A stretch of 64,000 nt of DNA from Cryphonectria parasitica EP155 (lineage: Eukaryota > Ascomycota > Sordariomycetes > Diaporthales > Cryphonectriaceae): the NCBI RefSeq assembly GCF_011745365.1, contig NW_024468917.1, forward strand, positions 2,351,501 through 2,415,500, read 5' to 3'. The position numbers and the translations under genes are program-made. The notes under the pieces were generated by a model that saw only the letters and a list, made by a program, of their open reading frames with translations, did no database searches and had not been told where the DNA came from. Positions 1 through 12,063 of the stretch are shown here, in pieces (within the stretch, counting starts at the first letter, position 1; each line of letters begins with the position of its first letter).

Positions 1-21
1 CCGCAGAAAAGGGGGAAGGGA

Positions 22-96
22 GGGGGGGGGGGCGCTGAATGAGACCTGCCTGATCGATAGCTGCATGTCCTGCATGTCTTGGGCGCCCCCCCCCCC
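22..96. repeat. G11CGC / GCGC11 inverted repeat
   Basis: The left arm at 22-35 is eleven G followed by CGC. The right arm at 83-96 is its exact reverse complement. The arms enclose a 47-nt loop, and purine-rich sequence before the left arm and pyrimidine-rich sequence after the right arm extend the pairing imperfectly. It could fold as a hairpin or form G-quadruplex/i-motif structures. No gene is attached to it. Confidence 0.75.
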
Positions 97-573
97 TTCC
101 CTCCATGCCGGGCCCGAGTATTGGGAACTACGGTAGAGCAAAGAGAGTTGCCTTGCATCAAGTGATTGCTCATCTCCGAAGGACACATACATTTCTGGGT
201 AGCACTGAGACCAGCACACACACTGTACTGCATCGAGATGCAGCCCTACGGTGAAAATTGTCGGTCTCTTCTGAGACCTGCCAGGCAGAGAGGGGCTTCT
301 GGTTGCATCCTGCTGACGACATGACCACACCCCCTTCTGTTCCCCCTGTCCCTTATCCAGACTCCCATACATAACTCTTTTCACAGCAATGACCCGGCTC
401 TCTTACTTACCTCCAGGGGCTCTGTGGGAGCGGTGTGAGGGTTCCGCGGCTGGTTCGCGAATCGGAAAAAAGAAGGAAAAGGAAAGAAAACAAAAACGTA
501 CAAGGCCTGTCATGATTGTCATTATTTTTGTCTCCTGGGTCCAACGATCCGAGCACGACTACTTGACCATCGT

Positions 574-600
574 CGTCATCATCATCATCATCATCATCAT
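574..600. repeat. (TCA)n trinucleotide microsatellite
   Basis: This is a run of CAT/TCA units in the gene-free left flank. It creates spurious poly-Ile and poly-Asp frames on the two strands, so the short ORFs across it should not be taken as genes. Similar short tracts occur near 1741-1770 and at 2036-2057. Confidence 0.85.
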
Positions 601-3600
601 AACCATCATCATTGCAAAAACTCTTCTCTCTCTCTGGATCCTGAAACGTTACCGCCGTTGCGGCTGTTGCTGCTGCTGTGGTCATCGTTCACGCAGTCAT
701 GCTCATCGCCTTTCTTTCGTCATTCTGCCATGTGCTGGCGTTGGTCGTGATGCCGATGACAAGGTACTACATCAGCGCCACACCCGCAGATGACCAGACG
801 TTCCAGAAAAGGAACAAAAAGAATGATTATAATTAAATACTGTGTGTAGGTCAGACCAGTGGAGAGGGAAGGTCAGCCGAAGGCCCTCCTCCTTTCTTTC
901 GCTCTGTGTGGGTATGGATGTGAAGAATGTGGCGCAAAAAATAATCCCAAAAAAGGGTATGACGGTTGAGAATTCTGATTCGCTGGGAGGGAGCGAGCCG
1001 TGTCGTGCCGTGGACACCTCCTTCCCGTAAGGCGCGGGCCGCAGTAATGGAAGGAGGAATATGGGAGGAGCCTCAATCCGCCTGGGCCCCTTCCTGCTTT
1101 CTGTCTCTCTGCCTTCTGTCTCTCTGCCTTTTGTCTGGACTTCTCTCTCTTACTTCCTCATCATACCCCTGTACTGCTGTGCCGAAAACCCCAAAGCGAG
1201 GACATGACACACCCAGTCATAAAAAAGAATGGGGCTCTTTTTTATCCATGGGTGGGATTGATGGGTGAGTGGGAATTATCTGACCGAGACATGAACCGGA
1301 TAGAGAGCAGTAGCAGAAGCAGGGGGGAAAGGGAAATAGTATCAGCCCCAGCGCCTTGGAGCCGACTTGTACTTTGGCATGTATGTAGTGTTGGTGATGC
1401 GCAGTCGCGGCAGTAAGTGACTCAAGAAACGTCGTCGTGTGCAACCTTGAAAAAGTGCCCTGGATCAATAAGCTAGTGGGGGGAAGAGGCTATAGCGACT
1501 ATCCGACAGTACTAGCTGGGATCACCAGGTGACCCTAAGAGGGCCTAAAAATAGCCCCCAACAGGATGGCGTGGATGGGTTTCCTCGATTTAGCGTGCCG
1601 TCGGCCTGGGCGCCTGTGTCCCCGCTGGCTGTTCAAGAGACCAGGGGGCGGGGAGCAGAGACAGTGAGAGGGGCCAACACGGTTGGTTAGGGGATCTGCC
1701 GGGGAAAGAGGGCCCAGTTCAGAACCACTCAAAATCTCCCATCATCATTCATCATCATCATCACTCATCATGTGTGTCTTGTCATCCAAGATCTGTGAGT
1801 CGTCATCACAACGTTCCACACACCAAAATATGCATGGGCTGCAGACGGGCAAACCCATCGGAGATGGTTGGAGGGCATGACATGTGTGGTAGTGGGTGTG
1901 CTGAGTGCAGCCCAGACATCGGACGAAGTAGCACTGACAGGGGCTGGGCCACATGGGCAGGATCTCTTGGGGTCCTAAAATTATAACTGTTGACCGTAAT
2001 GCTCTGGGTACAGTGACAGCAGCACCCAGCAGCAGCATCATCATCATCATCATCATCGCAGATGCTGACAACTGTTGTCTCCAAGTAGTGCCGCTGTCAC
2101 ACATACTAGTGAGACGCCCCTCTTGAACTAGCAAAGAAAAGAAACAAGGAAAACATAAATAAATGATATGGAAAGAAAAAAAATAAACTAGCATTAAAAA
2201 TAATGAACCGGGAAGCAAAAAAAGAGGAAGAAAATAAGCATTCTAAACAGCTCGACGTATTCTTCCTGTTTGGGAAAACCGTCCAAGCCCCAGCTGCTGG
2301 TACGTTTTGACAGGGCAGGGGGAGGACACCTCTTGAAAAGTGCAGGCCACGTTGGCGGAATTTGCGCCGTACCCTCATGGCCACGTCGCACGGCATTCGA
2401 GACATGCATGCATGCATATCGTAACGGTGCCGACGGTGACTCGGTGCCGGGAGGTCTGAACGCTTCTGGCCTCCTGGGACCGAGCCACCCCTTGATATCA
2501 ACGTACTCTGGTACTCTGCAATGAATGCAACCCTAGATAGGCGATGTGTAGGTATGTGTGTCTTCCACCCCGTCTCCGGTAGCCACTTTCGACCCATGAA
2601 CGGTTGCTGCTGATACTGCTCAGAGTGCCGTGGACAGGGCTGAGAATTTCTTCAGACTGCCTGGTCTGCCTGTACTACGTGTCCTGGCACTCTCTTGAGA
2701 CGTAGTATCGAAGTCTGACCTGCGTTGGCGGGTGGTGCCGTTTTGCCTTAGCTCTAACGGGCTGATAGGTTGCGACGAGCCTGTCACTTCATACAGATCA
2801 GATCTTGCTACCTCATGTACTGTATACCTTCTTGCTGCTGGCGGCAGCAAGCTGAAGCAGCACAAGTCCGACGTCCAAGTGCGATCGATGGAAGGCCGAG
2901 CTGGGCCCGGGCTCCATTCCGCTTTCCTGCAATTATACACACACGCAGGCAAAATCGCAGGCAACTCAGACAGGGCATTCCCAACCGCGTGTCTCTCGCG
3001 TGGCACCCGGCTCAATTCTGCGGCGAGGCCACACTGCCCCGCGGTGGCTCATGATGTTGCTCCAGAGGAGTTGGCGCCCCGTCACTCTGGGGGCCAGTTT
3101 CAGAGATGCAGGTGGTCTCGTGGGAGGCAACAAGGGAAAAAACAAAACAAAACAAAAAGATGACACGTTTTGATATCTATCAGATCTTCCATGACGGTAA
3201 GGCAACGCCACGATGCACATAATGGAGCCTGTTGCCAGGGCCACCAGTTCGCCGACCCCAACCCCATAGCGAAAGTCATTGACATGTAATTACCGAGCAA
3301 ATTAGAGAAGACGAGAAGAAAACATAACAAAACAAAATTAAAGAATGGGCGACTAGTTACAGGTCGGCGAACAACATGCAAGCAGGTGGGACTGGGCCAG
3401 CGTAGTCCAATTTCATTGCATTGCCTTCTCAGGGGCGGCGGAGGCTGCAAGATATGTTCCCCGAAGATGTGGTGAAGAGTTTCCAGGTCGTGTGAGGGCG
3501 GGTCTAAGCGAGAAGTATGCGCCGGGCCGCTGCATCATCCTACTGTAGATGCATGCGTTCCTCGAGGTCTTGTATACGATACGCCGGCCTCAGGCAGACA

Positions 3601-4051
3601 ACCTTTCCCCGCTGTTGGAGCGACACCCGGAAAAGCCCTGCGAAGGAACCATTGGGCCTAGCAGCTTAGGCTTTATCGACATGTATTGTTTGTGGGAGAA
3701 CCAATAAAGCACAACGCTTCAGGGTGGCACTGGGCTCTTGGCTGATTGATTTGAGTCTTTCTCAAGGGAGGAGGGTTACCAGTCCGTTTTTGCAGTATAC
3801 AACGCAGCATCTCGAGTTGATGAAATAGACATTGGTAAAATCGTAGGATATGTTGCAGACCAATTATGGTAGGGTAAGAGCATGTAGGGATGCTTCATAG
3901 TGCTTCCGGCATATGATTCGTGCACGAGCCAGCCGACCCCGCTTTGCCAAGGGCCCCTTCCATTTCCAGCCGTGCGTGTCCACCACGCGTTTACGTCAAC
4001 AAACGTTAGCTATCGTCAATATCAACGCTGCGCAACAGCACAACCGACGAA

Positions 4052-6307
4052 ATGCCAGCTGCCAGGCTGCCAAATGGCCAAGAGGCTATCGTCCGGCGAG
4101 GCAGAGACCAGTATGCACAACATAAGCTGATGCCCGCTTTTGAGTCGTTCAGACAGGCAAGTGGTTTGCAATTGATCGCACGGTCGCCATCTTCCTGCCC
4201 CAGCACTGACCCAGAGTCGTTACAGGCTGCTCTCATATGCAAGTGTAACAAAGCTCTCCTCACCTCGTCCAAGTCTCTCGGCATCTCCATTCAGGACATC
4301 CCTTTTCCCGTCTGTCATTGTAAGGACATTATGTCCCTAGCTGTCGATGACCGTGAGAAGCTGGCCATCTACAACTTGGCTACGAAGCCATGTAGCTGCG
4401 GCAGCGGCGTGTTGCGGTGCACGTCCCGTGCACACGCCGAGGCCCTCGACGGCCTGGCCGCCGTGTGTGAGGCGCAGAAAGCCTATGATAAGGCTTACAG
4501 CTATGCATCGCTTCTGGTCATCGTGGCACCCCAGGCTCCTGAAGGCTATCTGAGGTTGGCGAAAGCTCTGCGTCTCAAGGACCCATCCAATGGGTCTGCA
4601 ACCAAGAGTCGATGTTCATGGATCTATTCTCAGGCGGCCCAGAGCGTTCAGTCGTACGGTGATGCGTCCGACGAGAAGCTCAAGGTAAGAATACGCATCC
4701 TCATGTCTCCCATCTCTCATGTTCATCCCAGTGCTGATGGGCTCACCTAGGTGCTGAGAAATCTGCTACGAAAAGACATCATACGATCTCTTCCTATCGA
4801 GCTTCAGGTGATGGTGCTCAGGAAGTTGTCATACAAGGACCTCTGCACGGCCATGCTAGTGTCTAAAGTTTGGAACCACGCGTGCCGCAACAGGGGTCTA
4901 TGGCGGCACTTGGAGTTTGTGAAAGGCTGGAAATCCATAGAGGTCCGGAAACATCCAGGTATTATGAACGAGGTCATCTGCAGGCGGTCTCAGAACCTGG
5001 CAACCAGCCTGCTCATCAAGAGCATGAGGGACTTTGGCATTAACCACGTCAAATTGCGAGCCATTCTCAGAGCATTGCCTCATCTGAAGAGCCTCTCTCT
5101 TCACGGCTTCGATACTAGATCCGCGCTGTACAGACCAGATCTCTACCAGAAGGCTCCTGCTCTACGGGCTACTATTGACGCCATACTGAACGACGCACCC
5201 GCTACGCTCGAGACCTTGAATCTGGAAGACTTTCACCATAAGGAACGAGCCACACCTTCCCAGGTACTCGCAACGACTCGCTTTGCCCCCAATCTGAAAG
5301 CCCTGGGCCTCGTTAATATGTCTGAACCAGCGCTGGGCGTTCGTTTCCTGATGTCCACGGTCTGGCCAAAGCTAGAGAAATTGACAATCAAGGGGAACAC
5401 GACTATTCAGCACATTAGCTGTCCAGTTCTGGATCTCGTGAGACATCTCTCCATCTATTTTCTTTTTTCTTCTTTTTATTTATGTTCATTCTGAGGTGTG
5501 CCCTAGTCACTAACTTGCCTGCAGGAAAAGCTCGTCCACTCAACGCCAGCACTCAAGGACCTGACCTTGAGTGACGTCCTGATACAAAACAAAGCAGTTC
5601 CCAGCCCAAGATGGTCAAGGTTAGAGCGCCTCAGTATCGGACGGATGAAAGGTCGCCTTTTCGCGTCGTGCTCTGAGGTCCGATCACTGGAACTCCTGGA
5701 GAGTGGGAATCAAGCTGTCCCTAGACTTTTCGACTCCATTCGCCCTCACCAGGGACAGACTGAAAACCCAGAAAAGCTTCATAACTTGGAGCACTTTTAC
5801 TACTCCTGGTCGGATGACAGAATGGCGCCTAGTCCATCTGACTTGGAACGCATCAAGCCGAGCTGCGATAACGGTACCCTCCACTCGTTGCACATCACTT
5901 TCAACAAGCAGAGCCGAAATGTTCTGGACAAGATCATCAACAAAGACGCGATCCGCACCTTGAGCTGCTACGACATCCTGATGCCCAGCATCAGGGACGA
6001 TGGTGGAGGCTCAAGGGGCGACATGCAGATATTCGTGGACTGGGTTATCGGCTTCCGCAACCTCACCACCATTGGCGTCTTCCCCCAGAAGACCGACGAG
6101 GCTTGGTTCGTCGTTGCGAAGCTGATTACGGAGCGACCCGACATCAAGACGATCTACACCGATGTCCTCCACGGCATTAACCGGGACATGATTCTTGAGC
6201 ATGCTGCTAGGAAGGGCATCGAGATTATCCATGCCAGTCGCGTACCTGAGCCGGCCCTACAGTGCATCATGACATCGGAACCACTGCATGCTGCACAGGT
6301 CGGCTAA
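4052..6307 (+). CDS. F-box/TPR protein, Pof3-like, three exons
   Basis: Exons are 4052-4684, 4751-5437 and 5525-6307, all phase 0, giving 700 residues. The 66-nt and 87-nt introns have GTAAGA/TAG and GTGAGA/CAG ends, and the second has a CTAAC branch site. The N-terminal part (about residues 1-210) is helical and TPR-like, with a short Cys-rich stretch (CSCGSG). The F-box lies at about 224-270 (LPIELQVMVLRKLS, then LVSKVW). The rest reads as irregular leucine-rich repeats (LKSLSLHGF, LETLNLEDF, LKALGLV, LEKLTIKG). TPR, F-box and LRR in this order match the Pof3 type, a substrate receptor of SCF ubiquitin ligases. The F-box should bind Skp1 and the LRRs the target. The target is unknown. The first ATG gives a complete frame, but an upstream exon cannot be excluded. 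Confidence 0.85.
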
Positions 6308-7428
6308 GAAAGAAACACCGCCGCTGTACAAAGCATCTCTTGGTGCTCAGCGAGGACTCAGCGTCCTGTAACCAGTAACACAGCAAAAGTCACTTCGATT
6401 CTCGAGGGCATTGTTCAGCGAAATCCCGTATCCTTGCAGGTAAGCTCAGTAAATCTGTACTTCTGTCATGGACACGTTCGTTCCTAATGCGCAGACTCTC
6501 ATGGCAGCAGGATTCCCTCACAGGTCAGAATTACGAAGACCGAATTCGATCGGGCGACTCAACGCGAATGCATACACAGCAGCCACGAATAATCTATGAA
6601 AGCTTTGGGTCAGAGAACCTTTGATGATGCTCGTCTGAGGCGTCACTCATGGAGTTCAGGAATAACTTTGATGGCGCCGACATCCATACGAGGCTACCAT
6701 GTTCTGACCGACAGCACGACATATTTCTAAAGCAAGCCAATGGACATAGCATTGCGAAATGATTACGAAACATTTCCTGCAGGATGCTCATCATGTTTGG
6801 CGTTCCCAGTCTTTTAATGGTTTAAGGGTGAGAGGGAGGAGTTGCAGGCTCGTGGGACAACATCGTGCTGCAGAGGTGCAAATGCAGGTGGATGATAATT
6901 ACCAGAGATAGACTCAAGATATACCGGAATACTTTGATGCCAAAGAGACTTGGCGTTGCCTGATGGAAGGCCAGCCTCTATTTATGAATGCATAATACAT
7001 ATTTCACTCGCTGTGTTTTCCCACTCGTCATCGCTACTATACGTCGTCGATTCTGAATCTGCGTACCTAGACGGACTCGTAGGAACAGCACCCGCTATCA
7101 CATACTCATCCCAGACACTCACATCGGGCAAGTATCTACGATGAACATGGTATCTACGATGGACGTCTCGAAAAGAAGAAAGAGAAATATTTCAGGAAAA
7201 TAAAGCAGCGCCGGTGGATATTATGAAACAAAATGTCTAGCCTCTTCCCCACCATTAACACAAATCAAACAACACCGATAATCCAATTTTTCTTCCAACA
7301 CGATCACCCCGCCGTTCTCCCCAACGACGACAGCACTTGAAACAACAAACACACACACAAGCCCAGCAGCGGCTTCCCCCTCGACCAACCAAAGACGCAG
7401 CATTCTTCTGTCCATGCCCTACGCCTCC
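6308..7428. other. intergenic, convergent 3' ends
   Basis: This spacer separates the F-box/TPR gene (plus) from the TinC-like gene (minus), which are tail to tail. It should hold both 3' UTRs. The only open frames are about 60-75 codons and unrelated to any family I know. Sequence next to 7428 is AT-richer and CA-rich, as expected for a terminator/UTR. I see no RNA gene. Confidence 0.6.
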
Positions 7429-8380
7429 CTAGCCCTGCATCTTCGGCGTAGGCGGCGGCACAACCTCGCCAGCGATGAGACTCTGCAGCTCCCACGGGTT
7501 CAACGTGCTCCTCCGCCGCGAGGCGACCTTCTCCGCCCGGCTTCGCGGCTCCCTCTTGCGCGGCTTGCCGCTGCCGGCGTCCTTGGCGGGGCTCGCCCTA
7601 GCCCCGGCTGCGCTTCTTGGTGTCGGTGCTGCGGGCCTGTCTGCCGCCTCCATGTCCCTGCTCTTCTTCTGCGGCGATGCCGAGGCCGTCTTGGCCCTTT
7701 CACTACGGTGAATCCTGCCGTCATCGCCATCACCGTCATCATCGTCAACCTCCTCGGCGCGACGAGAGCCAGCGGAGGAGGCTTTCCCCGCCACGCCGCT
7801 CTCGTCCAAAGACAAAGCCGACCCGCTTCCGCTGCTGCAGTAGTCTCGATCGCGCTTGCTCGGGTCTCCTCCTCTGCCGGCCTGGCGGGTGCCGCTGTTG
7901 CCGGTGCCGGTACTCGCTACTGTCGACGTCGAGGCACCTTCTGTTGCAGCCGCCGCCGCCGTGGTCATGCTGGGTTTCCCCAGCCTTGCGGCCTTGAGTT
8001 TGGCGCGGACCCTGGCGGCGTTGGCCTCCCTCTCGGAGGCGGCGAGCTTGGCGGCTATGCTCGCCACGGTGACGGGCGACTGTTGTGCCTGTGGGAGGAG
8101 TCCTGCGTTGCGGGGTAAGGGGAGGCGAGAGCTGGATTTGGTGGGTGATGAGCGGACGGGCGATTCAGGTGGGCGCTTTGTAGTAGAGGCCGGCACGTTC
8201 TTCTCGGAGGGCGGCAGGCTGGTGGTACTAGTGGTAGAGGTGGTGGCGGCGGTGGTGCTCTGTGCAGGTGGCTTCTCAGTCGGAGAGGTCTTCTTCCCGG
8301 TTTGTGCTGCGGGCATGGCCTGGACAGCGGGAGATGCCCTGGCAGCCCGGGTTGGTCTGGGCGGAGGCGGCATTTCGGTG

Positions 8381-8414
<34 letters not shown>

Positions 8415-10550
8415 TCGGTGCTGGGCGGGATCTGGAGGGCTCTGCTTTTGAAGAAGGGGCGGTTCGGGCGGACGAGGACGTCGTCGCAGCGGTGGCGCGT
8501 GTGGTACGCTGCCTCGTGACCGGCCTTCGTGCTGGCGTCGCTTGCTTCTCCTTCACAGCCTGACGAGCTGCTCTGGCAGCTGACCTGGTAGGAGGCGCTG
8601 GTGTTGCCCTCCCCTTGGACGACGCTTCGGACTGCCCTGAATTCGCAGTCGTCCTGCTCGAGGCTTTCGAGATGGTCGACTCTCGTGACGGCTCCAAGAA
8701 GAGAATGCTATCTAAGGAGGAGTGAGAGTTTGTGAAAGAGCCTGGGTTTGATTGTGAGGCTGGGTTCTCGTTCTCGGCATCCAGTGAGACCTTCAATTTC
8801 TTTTGTGGTGACTGGCCCGGCAAGGTGCGGTGCGGCGGTGGAGTCGGTGCCTCGGCGTCTTCGTCCGTGTTGTCGTTTTTCTCCATGACGGTGCCTGGTC
8901 GTTTTCTTGACTTTTCTGTGAGCATGGTGCCTGCTGGCTTGCGGTTTCCTGCTACGTGTGTCTCTTCGAGGGGAGTGATCTTGGGCGGTGGTGGCAGCAG
9001 TGTTGTCGAGGCTGTACTGTCGGCCTCATCGTTTGCCGTGGCCTCTGCAAATATCTCGACGTTCGGTTCCGATGCTTGTAAATCGTCCATGCGAATGTCA
9101 TCGATATCGTCCTGGAATATACTAGACTCCAAGTCGCTGTCGTCGAGGTCGTCTTGCGCATCTTCGTCGTACTCTCCTGGTCCCTTCTCCCCATATCCTT
9201 CAGCAGGGACGAGATGTAATGACCCAGCCGGGCTCGGTTGTCTCTGTTCCTCTTCCTCTTCCTCTTCCTCTTCTGCCTCCTCTTCTGCCTCCTCTTCTTT
9301 GTCCTCCTCTTCGTCCTCTTCCTCCCGCAGGGTGGGCAGCTTGAAAGCCTCGGCCTGCGCCGTGTCCTGCACGTTCCGCAACCGTATGGGACTCAGCCGT
9401 AGTCCCATCTTCAACTCCTCCATATCGACGGGGCGACCATCCGCGGCCATCCTCCGGCGCCAGCTATCGATAAGATGTACTGCCTCGCGCCACCTGGTTT
9501 CCATCTTCTCCCAGCCGTCGCGCAGGCGAAAGATCTCTTCTTCGCGAACGACAACCTCTTCCAGGGGCACAAAGGATGGGTTCGTGAGCATGGTGCGCAG
9601 GTGACCCAGAACGCTGTCCATGTCCGTCGCAAGGTCCTCGGCATTCCCAGGTAGCGCGATGGCATGACCGTCGCCCTTTGTTGTGGCCGCACCACCTTTA
9701 ACACCGTCGTCGTCGCTCTTGTCCCACCCACTCATGTGCTTCAGGCTGGAATTCGTCTTGTGGACAAGCGCGAGAAGCGTCTCGTTCTCCTCGCTCAGGC
9801 CCTTGGCCAGCTGCGCAAGAAAAGAGTTGGTCTCTTGTCGCAGGTCATAGCCATCGTCCATGGTCGATGCGGCGGCGCTCGACACGGCATCGTCCCTACC
9901 AAACTCGCCAGTGACCTGAATCGTCATGATGCCAGCGCTCTTCCTCTCACCCCTCGCCCTGCCCGCGTCTGTGACGGCCTTCTTCAGGCTCTCAATGTGG
10001 CGGTCCCGCTTGCGCACCTCGTTGGCACAGGCGGCGCGGGTCTCGGCGACGAGCTTCTTGGTGCGGGCGGCCTCGTCCTTGAGCTTGTGGATGGAGGCCT
10101 CGGCAGCCTTCAGCTGTGCTTTCAGCGAGGCTTCTTCTGCCTCGGCGATGTTCACCTTGCGCTGGGCCTCGGTGTAGCGCTCGTGGAGCCGGGTGATGTT
10201 GTCAGACTGGCGGAGGGAGTCTGCGCGCAAGGTGCGGAGGGCGGTGGAGAGGGACTCGCGGTGCTCGGCGTCGCGCTTAATTTTTGAAGAAGAGAAGGCA
10301 AAACGTCAGTCAGTCAGTCAGTCAGTCCAACTAAAGAGTGAGGAGAAGGAACAGAAGGAAAACATACATCGCGCCTCAGAATCAGGTCGTTGACGACAGC
10401 CATGATGCGAGCCATCGTGTCGGGCAGCTCGTAATCATGGTCGCCGGGGCTGGCGAAGTCGATACTCCGCCCATCGCGCAGCAGACCTCGAGACAGAAGC
10501 TGGTTGTTGATGTACAGCGAGGCTGTGCGCAGGTTTTCAAAGTCTGTCAT
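7429..10550 (-). CDS. tinC: NIMA-interacting protein TinC-like, coiled coil
   Basis: Exon 1 is 10550-10368 (61 codons) and exon 2 is 10275-7429, joined in phase 0 for 1009 residues. The start MTDFENLRTASLYINNQLLS is the conserved N-terminus of fungal NIMA-interactive protein, related to the ADIP/SSX2IP family that acts at microtubule-organising centres. About residues 60-160 form a heptad-rich coiled coil, with weaker helix around 200-330. The C-terminal 600 residues are disordered: a long Glu-run (about 15-30 acidic residues, from TCC/TCT repeats), Ala-, Ser- and Thr-rich stretches, and basic SP/TP clusters typical of mitotic kinase targets. By family, it should link the NIMA mitotic kinase to spindle poles or septa. 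The 92-nt intron has a GTATGT donor and an AAG acceptor. The minus-strand frame is continuous; GC-rich mirror frames on the other strand are shadows. Confidence 0.85.
10304..10326 (-). repeat. CTGA tetranucleotide repeat inside tinC intron
   Basis: On the coding strand this tract reads as five overlapping copies of CTGAC, the fungal branch-point motif, beginning about 28 nt upstream of the acceptor at 10276. The repeat is inside the only intron of the gene (10276-10367). Slippage would change the number of candidate branch sites and the intron length but not the protein. Confidence 0.9.
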
Positions 10551-11562
10551 TGCGATAGGATCGTTGTCGGTGGTCTGGCGGTCATTACGCCCACCTTTCT
10601 TACACAAAGATGATGTAGCTTCGGGTTGTGTTGTGTTGAAGTCTGTAAAAGATGATGAGATGGATTTGCTAAGTATCCCTCGGAAAAGTTACATCTGCAT
10701 GTGGGGGTTGGGCCCTTGCTTTGCTTGGTTCTGGTGTCGCTGCAGTGGTTGGAGGATTGGTATGGACTGAGCAGCGAGAGTATCGCGTGGGTGTTGAGAC
10801 GACCCGCCCCCGTTACCACGGCAACCAACCACTTACTACTATCCACTGCAGACAAGGTTAAAAACTATCGTCTTGATCATTTTATCACCAATCAACCACG
10901 CATGATTGTTTATTTAACTTATTTGGACTGCCCTGTCTTCTTCCTCCCTTGTATTCGCATCTTGCAGCCAGCGTGGCGTCTTCCTATGCAAGCTGTGGCT
11001 GCAGCAATCGAAATCAATCCATGATCAGCCAGGGCAAGAGTAGGATTGTGGAATGCGCAGTCACACAGAACTGAGGTATGTACGCCATTGGATTGATGAT
11101 GGCTCTCCTCGTTTTCCCTGTTTCTCTGTCTCATTCTTTATATTCTCTACCCTATCAATAGAATGAGAAATACTGGTCCGTGTTCCCGAGCAGACTCAAA
11201 GAGCTATCAATTGAGGACAAGACAAGCACTCCAGTGCATGCATCTTTGCTTCTATCCAATCCACTTTTTTCCCAGCTGACAGTGGCGCCTATCTCGCCTG
11301 CTGTAATTATGTCCAAGGTGTATATTTCTTCTCTGCATTGCCAACGAGCACGTCTATCAAGTTTGACGTGCTTGCCCTTGAAAGGTACTCCTACCTACTC
11401 AGGTACTATACATCTCCACCAGAAAGGTTGTTTATACCAATGGCATGGAACCACCTGTTTGTTGGTCTACCTCGTTCCAGTATGACAAGTTCTCGTTCTC
11501 TTTTTGAGGAATTTTCTCATCGCCACAGCGGCCGAGATACCAGAGTATAGGTCAAACCTTAG

Positions 11563-11755
11563 GCGGGGCCATGTGCCACCCACCCACATTCCTCACACCT
11601 TCATCAAGTGGTTGATTGAGTGATAGCACATCGAGCGCAGGTGTTTCAGGGGTGATTTGAGACATGCGCAACACTATTTACCACGCAATAACCCCACCAA
11701 GCATCCCCAGTCTCAGTATCTCAGGTCGCCGTAGTGCAGTGCGGGGAAGGTGGAG
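11563..11755 (+). promoter_or_regulatory. candidate CreA/Cre1 carbon-repression boxes
   Basis: The SYGGRG consensus is met at 11563-11568 (GCGGGG), 11741-11746 (GCGGGG) and 11750-11755 (GTGGAG), i.e. about 500 and 310-320 bp upstream of the rhamnosidase ATG. Two boxes are only 3 bp apart, the paired arrangement favoured by CreA in several fungi. The motif is short and frequent by chance, so this is only a suggestion of glucose repression. Confidence 0.3.
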
Positions 11756-11948
11756 GGGGCCTCAACTAGGGAGGGGTGCTCCTTCTTCCATCATGCTACT
11801 CACTTACTTACTTAGTACTTGCTCTCCATTCTCTTCCTACTCTGACGTAGTCTGCTCATCTTACAGAAAAAGATTTTGGTGTCAAGCAAAATACAGGAAT
11901 GATTCGAAACATCTCCTCCGTCTTGACTATTTCCTCTCACAGCAAGTC

Positions 11949-11974
11949 GTGTGTGTGTGTGTGTGTGTGTGTGT
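11949..11974. repeat. (GT)13 microsatellite
   Basis: This pure GT/AC dinucleotide run lies in the 5' region of the rhamnosidase gene, 90 bp upstream of its ATG. It can adopt Z-DNA and is likely length-variable between strains. Confidence 0.9.
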
Positions 11975-12063
11975 CCCTTTACTGACTGACTGACTGTCCC
12001 TCACTGACTTTCAACCTACGCATGCTCCTCAGACTCACTTAGCAGCACTGCGCATTGTCCGTC

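Larger units (their letters stand above)
1..4051. other. gene-free left flank
   Basis: I see no supportable gene here. The open frames are short, overlap on both strands and have no recognisable domain; several are just read-through of CAT/ATC repeats and give poly-His, poly-Ile or poly-Asp. Visible structure includes an imperfect G-tract/C-tract inverted repeat at 11-104, CAT-type microsatellites near 574-600, 1741-1770 and 2036-2057, and a local tandem duplication of a CTCTCTGCCTT-type unit near 1099-1138. A CCAAT box at 3701-3705 lies about 350 bp before the next gene. Confidence 0.6.
10551..12063. other. divergent promoter region, tinC / GH78
   Basis: This 1.5-kb spacer carries the 5' regions of the minus-strand TinC-like gene and the plus-strand rhamnosidase. 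No gene of its own is visible. It contains a (GT)n tract at 11949-11974, a short ACTG-type repeat at about 11981-11996 immediately upstream of the rhamnosidase leader, and three CreA-like GC boxes between 11563 and 11755. Confidence 0.65.

Noticed and set aside
571..610. regular short repeats, CRISPR-like at first sight
   Set aside because: Pure trinucleotide microsatellite without spacers, in a eukaryotic genome.
1745..2597. two minus-strand frames of about 160 codons
   Set aside because: Overlapping frames with CAT-repeat-derived Asp/Met runs, hydrophobic stretches from AT-rich DNA, no domain and no splice support.
7414..8563. two 230-240-codon plus-strand frames
   Set aside because: Antisense to the GC-rich, low-complexity 3' half of the TinC-like gene; composition is Ala/Gly/Arg-rich read-through.
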